The notes: generated from the letters alone by a model not told the origin. Shown: positions 26,620-39,190, numbered from the stretch's first letter. The stretch is DNA of 64,000 nucleotides from Pseudomonas sp. PA27(2017) (GCF_001945445.1 NZ_MSXW01000006.1:1-64000), one strand, 5' to 3'. Numbers and translations: made by a program.

Positions 26620-29600
26620 TCAGCTCTTCACCGTCGCCAGAAGCCGCTCCATCAGTGCTTCCAGGGTATTGAAGCGTTCCTCGGCGCGCTCCATCGGTAC
26701 CGAGAAGCGGAACAGCGTGGCACCTTCGAACTTGTAGCGGTTCGGCGCGCTCTGGATCAGCTTGATCAGCGTCAGCGGATCGACCGGTGTTTCCGCCGCG
26801 AATTCGATGCGCCCGCCCTGCGGGCCCGCATCGATCTTCTTGATGCCCAGCCGCTCGGCTTGCAGCTTGAGCAGCGTGATGCGCACCAGGTTCTTGGTCG
26901 GCTCGGGCAGCAGGCCGAAGCGGTCGATCATCTCCACCTGCAGTTCCTTGAGGCCGTCCTCGTCGGTGGCGTTGGCGATGCGCTTGTAGAGGATCAGGCG
27001 GGCGTGCACGTCCGGCAGGTAGTCCTCGGGGATCAGCGCCGGCACCCGCAGGTTGATTTCCGGGCCGCCGCCCAGGGGCTGGTCGAGGTTCGGTTGCTCG
27101 CCCTTGCGGATCGATTTGACCGCACGTTCGAGCATTTCCATGTACAGGGTGAAACCGACCGCCTGGATCTGCCCACTCTGGCCGTCGCCGAGCAGCTCGC
27201 CGGCGCCGCGGATTTCCAGGTCGTGGGTGGCGAGCACGAAGCCGGCACCCAGGTCCTGAGCGTTGGCGATGGCCTCCAGGCGCTTTTGCGCATCGTCGGT
27301 CATCTGCTTGCGTGGCGGGGTCAGCAGGTAGGCGTACGCCTGATGGTGGCTGCGGCCGACCCGACCGCGCAACTGGTGCAGCTGGGCCAGGCCGAACTTG
27401 TCGGCGCGCTCGATGATGATGGTGTTGGCGCTCGGCACGTCGATGCCGGTTTCGATGATGGTCGAGGCGATCAGCACGTTGAAGCGCTTGTGATAGAAGT
27501 CGCCCATCACCTGTTCCAGCTCGCGCTCGTTCATCTGCCCGTGGCCGATGCCGATGCGTGCTTCGGGCACCAGCTCGGCCAGATCCGCCGCGCATTTCTC
27601 GATGGTTTTCACGTCGTTGTGCAGGTAATACACCTGGCCGCCGCGCAAGAGCTCACGCAGCAAGGCTTCCTTGATGGTCGGCTTGTTCTGCTCCATGACG
27701 AAGGTGCGCACCGACAGGCGCCGCGCCGGCGGCGTGGCGATGATCGACAGGTCGCGCATGCCCGACACGGCCATGTTCAGGGTGCGCGGGATCGGCGTGG
27801 CGGTCAGGGTGAGAATGTCCACCTCGCTGCGCAGGGCCTTGAGGGCCTCCTTCTGGCGCACGCCGAAACGGTGTTCCTCGTCGATGATCACCAGGCCAAG
27901 GTTCTTGATCTTGACGTCGTCCTGCAACAGCTTGTGGGTGCCGATGATGATATCGATCTTGCCTTCGGCGAGCTGCTCGATGGCGGCGCTGACTTCCTTG
28001 GCGCTCTTGAAGCGGCTCATCACCTCGACGGTCACCGGCCAGTCGGCGAAGCGGTCGCGAAAGCTGTTGTAGTGCTGCTGGGCGAGCAGGGTGGTGGGGA
28101 CCAGAATCGCCACCTGGCGGCCGCCGTGCACGGCGATGAACGCCGCGCGCATGGCCACTTCGGTCTTGCCGAAGCCGACGTCGCCGCACACCAGGCGATC
28201 CATCGGCTTGGCGGCGAGCATGTCTTCGCGCACCGCCTCGATGGCGCTCTGCTGGTCCGGCGTCTCCTCGAACGGGAAGCCGGCGCTGAAGGTTTCGTAA
28301 TCGGCCTTTGGATCGCGGAACGCGTAGCCTTCACGGGCGGCGCGGCGTGCGTAGATGTCGAGCAGCTCGGCGGCGACGTCGCGCACCTGTTCGGCAGCCT
28401 TGCGCTTGGCCTTCTGCCAGGTTTCCGAGCCCAGGCGGTGCAATGGCGCCAGGGCGTCGTCGCTACCGGTGTAGCGGGCGATCAGGTGCAGGCTGGCCAC
28501 CGGCACGTAGAGCTTGGCTTCCTCGGCGTACATCAGCGCCAGGAACTCGGCGGCCTGGCCGTCGAACTCCATGGTCACCAGGCCCAGGTAGCGGCCTACG
28601 CCGTGATCGATGTGCACCACCGGTGCGCCTTCGCGCAGCTCGGTAAGGTTCTTGATCACGTTGTCGCCGGCATCGCGGGTCTTCTCGCGGCGACGGCGCT
28701 GCATGATGCGTTGGCCGAACAGCGGGCTTTCGGCGATCAGCGCGATATCTTCGAGCTGCAGGCCTTCATCGAGCGGCGCGATGGTGATGCCCAGGCGCTC
28801 CTTGCTCGCGCAGAACTGTGGCCAGCCCTCGACTTCCTTGGGCTTGAGCTTGAGACGGGCGAGCAGCTCGAGCAGCACCTCGCGGCGCCCCGCGGATTCT
28901 GCGCAGAACAGCACGCGGCCCGGATACTCCTCGATGAAGCGGCGCAGCGCCGCCAGCGGCTCGCTGGTCTTGGCCTGGATCGCCAGGTCAGGCAGGGCGG
29001 CGGCCTCGAAGCGCGTGCGGCCAACGCCCGGCTCGATGTCGTCGGCGCTGACCACTACGCGCGGCCAGTCCTTCAGGCGCGCGAAGCAGTCCTCGACCGG
29101 CAGGAAGATATCGGCTGGTGGCAGCAGCGGGCGCTCGGGGTCCACGCGGCGCTCGTCGTAGCGGTTGCGTGCGTCGAGCCAGAACTGCTCGGCAGCCTTT
29201 TCGATACCGGGTAGCGAGAACACCTGGGTGTCCTGGGGCAGGTAGTCGAAGAGGGTGGCGGTTTCCTCGAAGAACAGCGGCAGGTAGTACTCGATGCCCG
29301 CCGGGGTGATGCCGGTGGACAGGTCCTGATAGATCGGGCAGCGCCGGAAGTCGACATCGAAGCTCTCGCGGAAGCGGCCGCGGAAATCGGTGACGGCTTT
29401 CTTCTCCAGTGGAAATTCCCGGGCCGGCAGCAGCTTGATCGACTCGACCTTGTCGATCGAGCGCTGGGTTTCCGGGTCGAAGGTGCGCAGGGTTTCGATC
29501 TCGTCATCGAACAGATCGATACGGAACGGCTGCTTGCTGCCCATGGGAAACAGGTCGATCAGCGCGCCGCGTACGGCGAACTCGCCATGCTCGTAGACGG

Positions 29601-30063
29601 TATCGACATAGCGATAACCGGCCGCCTCCAGGCGCGCGCGCATGTCGTCGACATCTATGCGCTGGCCCACGTCCAGCACCAGGCTGCTGCCCAGCAGGAA
29701 ACGCTTCGGCGGCAGGCGATGAAGGGCGGTGGTGATCGGCACCACCAGCACGCCATGGCTCAGCGACGGCAGGCGATAGAGCGCCGAAATGCGCTGGGAG
29801 ATGATGTCCTGATGCGGCGAGAACAGGTCGTAGGGCAGCGTTTCCCAGTCTGGGAAATGCAGCACGGGCAATTCCGGCGCGAAGAAGCTCAATTCCTGCT
29901 CCAGGCGCTCGGCGCTCTGGCTGTCGGCGGTAAGCAGCAGGGTAAAGCGTTTGGCGGAGCTGGCCGCCTCGGCGATGGCCAGGCTCAGCGCGGCACCGGG
30001 CAGGTTGCCCCAGTGTTGTTTACCGGCGGTGGCCGGCAAGGACGGCAGACGCAGTACAGGCAC
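26620..30063 (-). CDS. mfd: Transcription-repair coupling factor Mfd
   Basis: A 1147-residue DNA translocase that removes stalled RNA polymerase and recruits UvrA. Residues about 1-340 are the UvrB-like region; the RNA polymerase interacting (CarD-like) domain has HIDHGVGRYLGLV near residue 480. The RecG-like motor has Walker A GDVGFGKTEVAMR, the DEEH box in IIDEEHRFGVRQ, TATPIPRTL and QLRGRVGRS. The C-terminal D7 domain contacts the UvrB-like part. Length is normal. It is divergent from the GAPDH gene. Confidence 0.97.
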   Translation of the reverse strand: MPVLRLPSLPATAGKQHWGNLPGAALSLAIAEAASSAKRFTLLLTADSQSAERLEQELSFFAPELPVLHFPDWETLPYDLFSPHQDIISQRISALYRLPSLSHGVLVVPITTALHRLPPKRFLLGSSLVLDVGQRIDVDDMRARLEAAGYRYVDTVYEHGEFAVRGALIDLFPMGSKQPFRIDLFDDEIETLRTFDPETQRSIDKVESIKLLPAREFPLEKKAVTDFRGRFRESFDVDFRRCPIYQDLSTGITPAGIEYYLPLFFEETATLFDYLPQDTQVFSLPGIEKAAEQFWLDARNRYDERRVDPERPLLPPADIFLPVEDCFARLKDWPRVVVSADDIEPGVGRTRFEAAALPDLAIQAKTSEPLAALRRFIEEYPGRVLFCAESAGRREVLLELLARLKLKPKEVEGWPQFCASKERLGITIAPLDEGLQLEDIALIAESPLFGQRIMQRRRREKTRDAGDNVIKNLTELREGAPVVHIDHGVGRYLGLVTMEFDGQAAEFLALMYAEEAKLYVPVASLHLIARYTGSDDALAPLHRLGSETWQKAKRKAAEQVRDVAAELLDIYARRAAREGYAFRDPKADYETFSAGFPFEETPDQQSAIEAVREDMLAAKPMDRLVCGDVGFGKTEVAMRAAFIAVHGGRQVAILVPTTLLAQQHYNSFRDRFADWPVTVEVMSRFKSAKEVSAAIEQLAEGKIDIIIGTHKLLQDDVKIKNLGLVIIDEEHRFGVRQKEALKALRSEVDILTLTATPIPRTLNMAVSGMRDLSIIATPPARRLSVRTFVMEQNKPTIKEALLRELLRGGQVYYLHNDVKTIEKCAADLAELVPEARIGIGHGQMNERELEQVMGDFYHKRFNVLIASTIIETGIDVPSANTIIIERADKFGLAQLHQLRGRVGRSHHQAYAYLLTPPRKQMTDDAQKRLEAIANAQDLGAGFVLATHDLEIRGAGELLGDGQSGQIQAVGFTLYMEMLERAVKSIRKGEQPNLDQPLGGGPEINLRVPALIPEDYLPDVHARLILYKRIANATDEDGLKELQVEMIDRFGLLPEPTKNLVRITLLKLQAERLGIKKIDAGPQGGRIEFAAETPVDPLTLIKLIQSAPNRYKFEGATLFRFSVPMERAEERFNTLEALMERLLATVKS

Positions 30064-30215
30064 GGGTGGCTCGCGATTGGTAACGATTTGGCCCCCGATT
30101 GTAACTATCCGCGAGGATGGCTGTCAGTGTTTCGACCGCTGCAGATTGCCGACCCACAGCTGGGTCGTCATAATGTAGCCCCTTTTTTCAGCCCCTACAT
30201 GTGGAAGGTATTGCC

Positions 30216-31664
30216 GTGACTCAGAAGCCCGACCAGTGTCTTGGTGAATGGATTGACCGTGAAGCCCTCGCCGAGGCGATGATTCCGCTGATTGGTCAGC
30301 TGTACCGCAACAACAACGTGGTGCTGTCGATCCATGGCCGCAGCCTGATCAACCGCTCGGTCATCGAGATTCTCAAGGCGCATCGCTTCGCCCGTCACCG
30401 TCAGGCTGATCAGAACGGCCTGGCCGTTCACGATTCCTACGCCGTGCTCAAGGCCATGAGCGAGCTCAAGCTGGGCGCTGCGTCCGTCGACCTGGGCAAG
30501 ATGGTCGGCAAGTTCAAGGCCGAAGGTAATGGCCGCAGCATAGAGCAGTTCGTCAAGGACGAGCTGGCCGATGTCGCCAACCAGCAGAACGCTTCGCCGC
30601 GCAAGGGCACCGACGTGGTGCTGTACGGTTTCGGCCGTATCGGTCGTCTGCTGGCACGCATCCTGATCGAACACACCGGTGGTGGCGACGGCCTGCGTCT
30701 GCGTGCCATCGTGGTGCGCAAGGGCGCCGAGAACGACCTGGTCAAGCGCGCCAGCCTGCTGCGCCGCGACTCGGTACACGGCAAGTTCGATGGCACCATC
30801 ACCATCGACGAAGAGAACAGCACCCTGACCGCCAACGGCAACCTGATCCAGGTAATCTACGCCAAGGACCCGTCGGCCATCGATTACACCCAGTACGGCA
30901 TCAAGGATGCGCTGCTGGTCGACAACACCGGCGTATGGCGTGATGCCGAGGGCCTGGGCCAGCACCTCAAGTGCCCGGGTATCGACCGCGTGATCCTCAC
31001 CGCACCGGGCAAGGGCGCGCTGAAGAACATCGTGCATGGCATCAACCATGGCGAGATCACCGCTGACGACAAGATCATCTCGGCCGCTTCCTGCACCACC
31101 AACGCCATCGTGCCGGTGCTCAAGGCCGTCAATGACCAGTACGGCATCGTCAACGGTCACGTCGAGACCGTTCACTCGTACACCAACGACCAGAACCTGA
31201 TCGACAACTTCCACAAGGGCAGTCGTCGTGGTCGTAGCGCCGCGCTGAACATGGTCATCACCGAAACCGGTGCAGCCACTGCCGCTGCCAAGGCACTGCC
31301 GGTGCTCAAGGGCAAGCTGACCGGCAACGCGATTCGCGTACCGACGCCGAACGTGTCCATGGCCATTCTCAATCTGAACCTGGAGAAGGCCACCAGCCGC
31401 GAAGAGATCAACGAGTACCTGCGCCAGATGGCCATGCACTCCGACCTGCAGAAGCAGATCGATTTCGTCAGCTCCCAGGAAGTGGTTTCCACCGACTTCG
31501 TCGGCTCGCGCCACGCCGGTGTGGTCGATGCCGAAGCCACCATCGCCAACGACAACCGCGTCGTACTGTACGTGTGGTATGACAACGAGTTCGGCTACAG
31601 CTGCCAGGTGATCCGCGTCATGGAAGACATGGCCGGGGTCAACCCGCCTGCTTTCCCGCGCTGA
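30216..31664 (+). CDS. Glyceraldehyde-3-phosphate dehydrogenase, long form
   Basis: A 482-residue GAPDH with about 130 extra N-terminal residues relative to the 330-residue glycolytic form. The nucleotide-binding loop GFGRIGRLLARI begins only near residue 140; the catalytic cysteine is C293 in SAASCTTNAIVPVL; YDNEFGYSCQV closes the fold. This long class occurs in Pseudomonas beside nqr. I chose the GTG at 30216 (MTQKPDQCLGEW) because GGAAGG sits 6-7 bases upstream; an earlier GTG at 30201 lacks spacing. A terminator follows. Confidence 0.92.
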   Translation: MTQKPDQCLGEWIDREALAEAMIPLIGQLYRNNNVVLSIHGRSLINRSVIEILKAHRFARHRQADQNGLAVHDSYAVLKAMSELKLGAASVDLGKMVGKFKAEGNGRSIEQFVKDELADVANQQNASPRKGTDVVLYGFGRIGRLLARILIEHTGGGDGLRLRAIVVRKGAENDLVKRASLLRRDSVHGKFDGTITIDEENSTLTANGNLIQVIYAKDPSAIDYTQYGIKDALLVDNTGVWRDAEGLGQHLKCPGIDRVILTAPGKGALKNIVHGINHGEITADDKIISAASCTTNAIVPVLKAVNDQYGIVNGHVETVHSYTNDQNLIDNFHKGSRRGRSAALNMVITETGAATAAAKALPVLKGKLTGNAIRVPTPNVSMAILNLNLEKATSREEINEYLRQMAMHSDLQKQIDFVSSQEVVSTDFVGSRHAGVVDAEATIANDNRVVLYVWYDNEFGYSCQVIRVMEDMAGVNPPAFPR

Positions 31665-31688
31665 TCGCAGCGCACCGCGCGACACCAG

Positions 31689-31716
31689 ATGGGAGCCTTC
31701 GGGCTCCCATTTTTTT
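31689..31716 (+). terminator. Rho-independent terminator of the GAPDH gene
   Basis: ATGGGAGCC, loop TTCG, then GGCTCCCAT and seven T residues, 25 bp after the stop. Confidence 0.92.
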
Positions 31717-33356
<1,640 letters not shown>

Positions 33357-33358
33357 AC

Positions 33359-34570
33359 ATGGGCGTTCGCCAGTTCCTCGACAAGATCGAGCACAACTTC
33401 GAAAAAGGTGGCAAATACGAAAAGTGGTACGCCCTCTACGAGGCCGTTGACACCTTCTTCTATCGCCCCGGCAGCGTGACCAAAACCACCGCCCACGTGC
33501 GTGACGGCATCGACCTCAAGCGCATGATGATTACCGTGTGGGCCTGCACCTTTCCGGCCATGTTCTTCGGCATGTGGAACACCGGTTATCAGGCCAACCT
33601 GATCTATGCGCAGAGCCCTGACCTGCTCGCCGCCCAGGACGGCTGGCGCTTCGCGCTGATCGGTGCGCTGGGCGGCTTCGACCCGACCAGCCTGTGGGAC
33701 AACTTCATCCAGGGGGCGGCGTACTTCCTGCCCGTGTACCTCACGGCGTTCATCGTCGGCGGCTTCTGGGAAGTCTTGTTCGCGTCCATCCGCCGTCACG
33801 AGGTCAACGAAGGCTTCTTCGTCACTTCCGTGCTGTTCGCCCTGATCCTGCCGCCGAGCATTCCGCTTTGGCAGGTCGCGCTGGGCATCAGTTTCGGCGT
33901 GGTGATCGGTAAGGAAGTGTTCGGTGGTACCGGCAAGAACTTCCTCAACCCGGCTTTGGTCGGTCGCGCCTTCCTGTTCTTCGCCTACCCGGCGCAGATA
34001 TCCGGTGACGGCGTGTGGACGGCTGTCGATGGTTACGCAGGCGCCACGGCGCTGACCGCTATCGCCGACGGCGGCGTCAACGGCCTGGTCAACGATGGCC
34101 TGACCTGGACGCATGCCTTTATCGGCCTGATGCCGGGCTCCATCGGCGAGACCGGCACCCTGGCGATTCTGCTCGGCGGCGCGGTGCTGCTGATCACCAA
34201 GATCGCCTCGTGGCGCATCGTCAGCGGCGTGATGATCGGCATGATCGCCACCGCCACGCTGTTCAATGCCATCGCCTCGGACAACAACCCGCTGTTCGCC
34301 ATGCCCTGGTACTGGCACCTGGTCACCGGGGGCTTCGCCTTCGGCATGATCTTCATGGCCACCGACCCGGTGTCGGCCTCCATGACCAATACCGGCAAGT
34401 GGATCTTCGGCATTCTCATAGGCCTGCTGGTGACCATCATCCGTGTGGTCAACCCGGCGTTCCCGGAAGGCATGATGCTGGCGATCCTGTTCGGCAACCT
34501 GTGTGCGCCCCTGATCGACCATTACGTGGTGCGGGCTAACATCAAGCGGAGGCTGGCGCGTAATGTCTAA
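33359..34570 (+). CDS. nqrB: Na+-translocating NADH:quinone reductase subunit B
   Basis: A 403-residue integral membrane subunit with about ten helices (e.g. [32 protein letters not shown]). It carries covalent FMN and a riboflavin and forms part of the Na+ path. The expected flavinylation site is T230 in DGYAGATAL; the usual Ser/Thr two residues before the Gly is Ala here. GGAGGG lies 5 bases upstream of the ATG at 33359. The 3' end overlaps nqrC by 8 bp. Confidence 0.97.
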   Translation: MGVRQFLDKIEHNFEKGGKYEKWYALYEAVDTFFYRPGSVTKTTAHVRDGIDLKRMMITVWACTFPAMFFGMWNTGYQANLIYAQSPDLLAAQDGWRFALIGALGGFDPTSLWDNFIQGAAYFLPVYLTAFIVGGFWEVLFASIRRHEVNEGFFVTSVLFALILPPSIPLWQVALGISFGVVIGKEVFGGTGKNFLNPALVGRAFLFFAYPAQISGDGVWTAVDGYAGATALTAIADGGVNGLVNDGLTWTHAFIGLMPGSIGETGTLAILLGGAVLLITKIASWRIVSGVMIGMIATATLFNAIASDNNPLFAMPWYWHLVTGGFAFGMIFMATDPVSASMTNTGKWIFGILIGLLVTIIRVVNPAFPEGMMLAILFGNLCAPLIDHYVVRANIKRRLARNV

Positions 34571-35348
34571 GCTCAAAGAAACCCCGACACGCACGCTGGT
34601 CGTCACCCTGGTGATGTGCCTGGTGTGCTCCATCGCCGTCTCGGCCGCTGCACTGATCCTGCGTCCTACCCAGCAGGAAAATGCCCTGGTGGATCGCCAG
34701 CGCGCGGTGCTGGTGATCGCCGAGCTGTGGCAGCCCGGCATGTCCAGCGACGAAGTGCGCGAGGTGTTCGCCTCGCGCGTCACGCCGCGCCTGGTCGATC
34801 TGCGCACCGGTGATTACAGCGACGCCTTCGACCCGCACACCTTCGACCAGAACAAGGCGGTTGCCGATTCGTCGCTGTCCAGCGCGATTCCGGAAGAGCG
34901 CGATATCGCCTCGATCCGTCGCCTGGAACACTACGCGGTGGTCTACCAGATCGAGCAGAACGGGCAGATGGATCGCCTGGTGCTGCCGGTGCGCGGCTAC
35001 GGCCTGTGGTCGACCATGTACGGGTTCGTGGCCCTGCAGGGCGACCTGGAAACGGTGGCCGGCATCGGCTTCTACCAGCACGGTGAAACGCCGGGCCTGG
35101 GTGGCGAGATCGACAACCCCAACTGGCAGGCCAAGTGGGTCGGCAAGAAGGTTTACCAGAACGGTGAGCCGGTATTGCGCGTGATCAAAGGCAGCGTCAA
35201 TGCCCAGAGCCCGCAGGCCGATTACCAGGTGGACGCCATCGCCGGGGCGACCATCACCGCCAACGGCGTGACCCACATGATCCACTTCTGGCTCGGTGAG
35301 GATGGCTTCGCGCCGTTCCTCAAGAAGCTGTCCGCAGGGGAGGCTTGA
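34563..35348 (+). CDS. nqrC: Na+-translocating NADH:quinone reductase subunit C
   Basis: A 261-residue subunit with one N-terminal membrane helix ([23 protein letters not shown] in part) and a periplasmic FMN-binding domain. The covalent FMN site is T230 in [13 protein letters not shown], matching the D-x-x-[ST]-G-A-T motif except for Ala at the Ser/Thr position. The FMN is attached by ApbE, encoded downstream. [10 protein letters not shown] is the other conserved block. Confidence 0.97.
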   Translation: MSKLKETPTRTLVVTLVMCLVCSIAVSAAALILRPTQQENALVDRQRAVLVIAELWQPGMSSDEVREVFASRVTPRLVDLRTGDYSDAFDPHTFDQNKAVADSSLSSAIPEERDIASIRRLEHYAVVYQIEQNGQMDRLVLPVRGYGLWSTMYGFVALQGDLETVAGIGFYQHGETPGLGGEIDNPNWQAKWVGKKVYQNGEPVLRVIKGSVNAQSPQADYQVDAIAGATITANGVTHMIHFWLGEDGFAPFLKKLSAGEA

Positions 35349-35351
35349 TCC

Positions 35352-36020
35352 ATGTCCAAACCCACCATGAAAGAGCTGTTGCTCGATCCGATTCTCAATA
35401 AGAACCCGATCGGCCTGCAGATTCTCGGCATCTGCTCGGCGCTGGCGGTTACCTCCAGCCTGAGCACCGCGTTGGTACTGTCCATCGCGCTGACCCTGAC
35501 TACGGCGTTTTCGAGCTTCTTCATCTCGATGGTGCGCCACCAGATCCCGGGTTCCATTCGCATGATCGCCCAGGTGGTGATCATCGCCTCCCTGGTGATC
35601 GTCATCGACCAGTTCCTCAAGGCCTATGCCTACAGCCTGAGTCAGCGTCTGTCGGTGTTCGTCGGCCTGATCATCACCAACTGCATCGTCATGGGCCGTG
35701 CCGAAGCGTTCGCCATGTCCAACCCGCCGGTGGCGTCGTTCGTCGACGGCCTGGGCAACGGTCTGGGCTACAGCGCCATGCTGGTGGCATTGGGTATCGT
35801 GCGCGAGCTGTTCGGTGCCGGTTCGCTGATGGGCGTGCAGATCCTGCACACCGTCAACAATGGCGGCTGGTACCAGCCCAACGGCCTGCTGCTGCTGCCG
35901 CCGTCGGCGTTCTTCCTGATCGGTCTGTTCATCTGGGCCCTGCGTAGCTACAAGAAGGAGCAGGTCGAGAAGGTCGAGTACCGCATGGCGCCGCAAGTGA
36001 AGAACGAGGAGGCTTACTGA
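35352..36020 (+). CDS. nqrD: Na+-translocating NADH:quinone reductase subunit D
   Basis: A 222-residue membrane subunit with six predicted helices, homologous to RnfE. Conserved pieces: [17 protein letters not shown], and the cysteine in [14 protein letters not shown] that, with NqrE, holds the intramembrane 2Fe-2S centre between the subunits. Three bases follow the nqrC stop before its ATG; the 3' end is one base before nqrE. Confidence 0.97.
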   Translation: MSKPTMKELLLDPILNKNPIGLQILGICSALAVTSSLSTALVLSIALTLTTAFSSFFISMVRHQIPGSIRMIAQVVIIASLVIVIDQFLKAYAYSLSQRLSVFVGLIITNCIVMGRAEAFAMSNPPVASFVDGLGNGLGYSAMLVALGIVRELFGAGSLMGVQILHTVNNGGWYQPNGLLLLPPSAFFLIGLFIWALRSYKKEQVEKVEYRMAPQVKNEEAY

Positions 36021-36021
36021 T

Positions 36022-36630
36022 ATGGAACATTACATCAGCCTGTTCGTCCGCGCGGTGTTCATCGAGAACATGGCGCTGGCGTTCTTCCTGGGCATGTGTA
36101 CCTTCCTGGCGATTTCCAAGAAGGTCGAAACCTCCCTGATGCTCGGCCTGACGGTCATCGTGGTGATGGTCATCACCGTGCCGCTGAACAACCTGTTGTA
36201 CGTCTACCTGCTCAAGGACGGCGCGCTGGCCTGGGCCGGCCTGCCGGAAGTCGACCTGAGCTTCCTCGGCCTGATCTGCTACATCGGCCTGATCGCTGCG
36301 GTGGTGCAGATCATGGAGATGGTGCTCGACAAGTACCTGCCCGCGCTCTACAACGCGCTGGGTATCTTCCTGCCGCTGATCACCGTGCATTGCGCCATCT
36401 TCGGCGGCACGCTGTTCATGGTCGAGCGCGACTACAACTTCACCGAGAGCGTGGTCTACGGTGCCGGTGCCGGTGTGTCCTGGGCGCTGGCCATCGTGTT
36501 GCTGGCCGCCATCCGCGAGAAGCTCAAGTACAGCGACCCACCCGCCGGCCTGCGCGGCCTGGGTTTGACCTTCATCACCGTTGGCCTGATGTCGCTGGGC
36601 TTCATGTCGTTCTCCGGCGTACAGCTGTAA
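36022..36630 (+). CDS. nqrE: Na+-translocating NADH:quinone reductase subunit E
   Basis: A 202-residue membrane subunit, six helices in inverted topology to NqrD and homologous to Rnf[21 protein letters not shown] opens the first helix and contains one of the Fe-S cysteines; VHCAIFGG contains another. Forms the NqrDE core that binds 2Fe-2S. Confidence 0.97.
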   Translation: MEHYISLFVRAVFIENMALAFFLGMCTFLAISKKVETSLMLGLTVIVVMVITVPLNNLLYVYLLKDGALAWAGLPEVDLSFLGLICYIGLIAAVVQIMEMVLDKYLPALYNALGIFLPLITVHCAIFGGTLFMVERDYNFTESVVYGAGAGVSWALAIVLLAAIREKLKYSDPPAGLRGLGLTFITVGLMSLGFMSFSGVQL

Positions 36631-36640
36631 GGGGTTGCCG

Positions 36641-37864
36641 ATGGCTTTCGAGATTCTAGTAGCAGTCTCCATGTTCACTGTGGTGATCATCCTCCTCGTG
36701 GCGGTGATCCTCATGGCGCGTGCGCGTCTGGTTTCCGCCGGCGACGTGAACATCGAGATCAACGGTGAGCGCACCATCACCGTTCCGGCCGGCGGCAAGT
36801 TGCTGCAGACCCTGGCCGAAAACGAGATATTCCTGTCGTCCGCCTGTGGCGGCGGTGGAACCTGTGCGCAGTGCAAGTGCATCGTGGAAAGCGGTGGTGG
36901 CGAGATGCTGTCCACCGAGGAGTCGCACTTCAACAAGCGCGAGGCCCGCGAGGGCTGGCGCCTGTCCTGCCAGACGCCAGTCAAGCAGGACATGAAGATC
37001 GAAGTACCCGAAGAAGTGTTCGGCGTGAAGAAATGGGAGTGCACGGTCGAGTCCAACCCGAACGTGGCTACCTTCATCAAGGAGCTGACCCTCAAGCTGC
37101 CGGAAGGCGAGAACGTCGATTTCCGCGCTGGTGGTTACGTGCAGCTGGAGTGCCCGCCCCACGAAGTGCACTACAAGGACTTCGACATCCAGGAGGAGTA
37201 TCGCGGCGACTGGGACAAGTTCAACCAGTGGAAGTACGTGTCCAAAGTCGACGAAACGGTGATTCGTGCCTACTCCATGGCCAATTACCCGGAAGAGCGC
37301 GGGCTGGTGAAGTTCAACATCCGCATCGCCTCGCCGCCTCCCGGCAAGGATCACCTGCCGCCGGGGCAGATGTCCTCGTACGTGTTTAGCCTCAAGCCGG
37401 GTGACAAGGTCACGGTCTATGGGCCGTTCGGCGAGTTCTTTGCCAAGGACACCGATGCCGAGATGGTCTTCATCGGCGGGGGTGCCGGCATGGCACCGAT
37501 GCGCTCGCACATCTTCGACCAGCTCAAGCGCCTCAAATCGACGCGCAAGATCAGCTTCTGGTACGGCGCGCGCTCGATGCGCGAGGCGTTCTATACCGAG
37601 GAGTACGACCAGCTGCAGGCGGAGAACCCGAACTTCGAATGGCACCTGGCGCTGTCCGACCCACAGCCGGAAGACAACTGGACGGGGCTCAAGGGCTTCA
37701 TCCACAACGTGCTCTACGAGAACTACCTCAAGGATCACCCGGCGCCCGAGGATTGCGAGTTCTACATGTGCGGCCCGCCCATGATGAACGCCGCGGTCAT
37801 CAAGATGCTCACCGACCTGGGTGTCGAACAGGACAACATCCTGCTCGACGACTTCGGCGGATGA
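36641..37864 (+). CDS. nqrF: Na+-translocating NADH:quinone reductase subunit F
   Basis: A 407-residue NADH-oxidising subunit. One N-terminal membrane helix (residues about 3-25), a 2Fe-2S ferredoxin domain with cysteines in [15 protein letters not shown] and LSCQ, then an FAD domain (RAYSMANYP) and an NADH-binding domain ([19 protein letters not shown]). Start at 36641 with AAGGGG upstream. The stop overlaps the apbE start (ATGA), tying maturation to the enzyme. Confidence 0.97.
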   Translation: MAFEILVAVSMFTVVIILLVAVILMARARLVSAGDVNIEINGERTITVPAGGKLLQTLAENEIFLSSACGGGGTCAQCKCIVESGGGEMLSTEESHFNKREAREGWRLSCQTPVKQDMKIEVPEEVFGVKKWECTVESNPNVATFIKELTLKLPEGENVDFRAGGYVQLECPPHEVHYKDFDIQEEYRGDWDKFNQWKYVSKVDETVIRAYSMANYPEERGLVKFNIRIASPPPGKDHLPPGQMSSYVFSLKPGDKVTVYGPFGEFFAKDTDAEMVFIGGGAGMAPMRSHIFDQLKRLKSTRKISFWYGARSMREAFYTEEYDQLQAENPNFEWHLALSDPQPEDNWTGLKGFIHNVLYENYLKDHPAPEDCEFYMCGPPMMNAAVIKMLTDLGVEQDNILLDDFGG

Positions 37865-38904
37865 TTGCAGCCGCTCTGAAGCAGCCCGCCCTTGTCGCAG
37901 CCCTGGCTGCGACATTGGTTGCTACGCTCGTGAGCTGCGGTTTTTCCGAGACCGTCGAAGAGTTCGGTGGGCCCGCCCAGGGCAGCACCTACTCGGTCAA
38001 GTACGTCAGCGCCAAAGGCGTGCCGGACAAGGCCACGCTCAAAGCCGATGTGGAGGCGATCTTCGCCGAAGTCGACGAGCAGATGTCCACTTACCGCGAT
38101 GATTCGCTGATCGAGCAGTTCAACCGCGCCCCCGCCGGCACCTGCATGCCGATGCCGGCGGGCGTGCTGCAACTGATCGAGACCGGCAATACCCTGCATC
38201 GCGACAGTGGCGGTGCCTTCGACCTGACCCTCGAGCCGTTGCTCGACCTGTGGGGCTTCGGTCCGCGCGGCAATGGCCAACGTCAGGTGCCGGATGCCGA
38301 GGCGCTGCAGGAGGTGCGCGGGCGTATCGGCCAGGAGCATTTGCACATCGACGGCGAGCGCCTGTGCAAGGATCGCGACCTGCAGGTCGACTTCAACAGC
38401 ATCGCGGCCGGCTATACGGTTGATCGAATCATTGCGCGGCTGGTCGAACAGGGGGTGAGCAGTTACCTGGTCGAAGCCACGGGTGAACTCAAGGCAGTCG
38501 GGCGCAAACCCGACGGCCAGCCCTGGCGCATTGCGCTCGAGGCGCCTCGAGACGATCAGCGTGCCATCCAGCGGGTGATCGAGCTGGACGGTTACGGCAT
38601 TTCCACCTCAGGTGACTACCGCAATTATTTCGAGGAGCAGGGCGTACGTTATTCCCACACCCTCGATCCGCAGACCGCCGCACCGATTCAGCACACCCTG
38701 GCGGCGGTCACCGTGGCCGCGCCCACTACGCTGATGGCCGACGGCCTGTCCACCGTGCTGCTCGTGCTCGGCCCGGATAAGGGCTTCGAGTACGCGGAGC
38801 GCGAAGGTATCGCGGCGTTCTTCGTGACCCGTGAGGGTGACGGATTCGTCACACGCAGTACCGCCACTTTCGAGCAGCTATTCGCTGCGGGAGGCAAGCA
38901 ATGA
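37861..38904 (+). CDS. apbE: FAD:protein FMN transferase ApbE
   Basis: A 347-residue lipoprotein-like periplasmic transferase that attaches FMN to a threonine in NqrB and NqrC. The N-terminus is a signal with a cysteine near residue 20 (LVSCGFS), so it is probably lipidated. Conserved blocks: [15 protein letters not shown], the [12 protein letters not shown] substrate loop, [22 protein letters not shown] and [11 protein letters not shown]. It overlaps nqrF and nqrM by four bases each. Confidence 0.96.
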   Translation: MIAAALKQPALVAALAATLVATLVSCGFSETVEEFGGPAQGSTYSVKYVSAKGVPDKATLKADVEAIFAEVDEQMSTYRDDSLIEQFNRAPAGTCMPMPAGVLQLIETGNTLHRDSGGAFDLTLEPLLDLWGFGPRGNGQRQVPDAEALQEVRGRIGQEHLHIDGERLCKDRDLQVDFNSIAAGYTVDRIIARLVEQGVSSYLVEATGELKAVGRKPDGQPWRIALEAPRDDQRAIQRVIELDGYGISTSGDYRNYFEEQGVRYSHTLDPQTAAPIQHTLAAVTVAAPTTLMADGLSTVLLVLGPDKGFEYAEREGIAAFFVTREGDGFVTRSTATFEQLFAAGGKQ

Positions 38905-39134
38905 CGTTCGTGATGGTTTTTCTGATCATGCTCACCGTCGTCGGCCTGATGGCCGTCGGTGTGATGATGGGCCGCAAGCCCATCGCCGGTTCGTGCGGCG
39001 GTATCGCCAACCTGGGGATCGAGAAGAAGTGCTCGATCTGCGGTGACGACCGCGAGAAGTGCCCGGAAGTGTCGGGTGATGCCGAAGGCAATGGCAAATC
39101 CGGCGTGCAAACCTACGACGCCAGCAAGCGCTGA
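38901..39134 (+). CDS. nqrM: Na+-NQR maturation protein NqrM
   Basis: A 77-residue protein with one N-terminal membrane helix and a four-cysteine segment: GSCGGIANLG, then KKCSICGDDREKC. This is the DUF539/NqrM pattern. NqrM is needed for delivering iron to the NqrDE Fe-S centre. It ends the nqr operon; two hairpins follow before sthA. Confidence 0.95.
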   Translation: MTFVMVFLIMLTVVGLMAVGVMMGRKPIAGSCGGIANLGIEKKCSICGDDREKCPEVSGDAEGNGKSGVQTYDASKR

Positions 39135-39146
39135 TCGCCAAGCGCC

Positions 39147-39167
39147 GCATAGGGCGTTACCCTATGC
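39147..39167. repeat. Perfect hairpin downstream of nqrM
   Basis: GCATAGGG, loop CGTTA, CCCTATGC. It lies 12 bp after the nqrM stop with no U-run; it may protect the mRNA 3' end or attenuate read-through into sthA. Confidence 0.5.
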
Positions 39168-39190
39168 AACGTTTTGCATGATGTTGCGTG

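Noticed and set aside
26860..29214. 784-codon open frame antisense to mfd
   Set aside because: Shadow of mfd; composition rich in Q, H, V, L and A without any domain.
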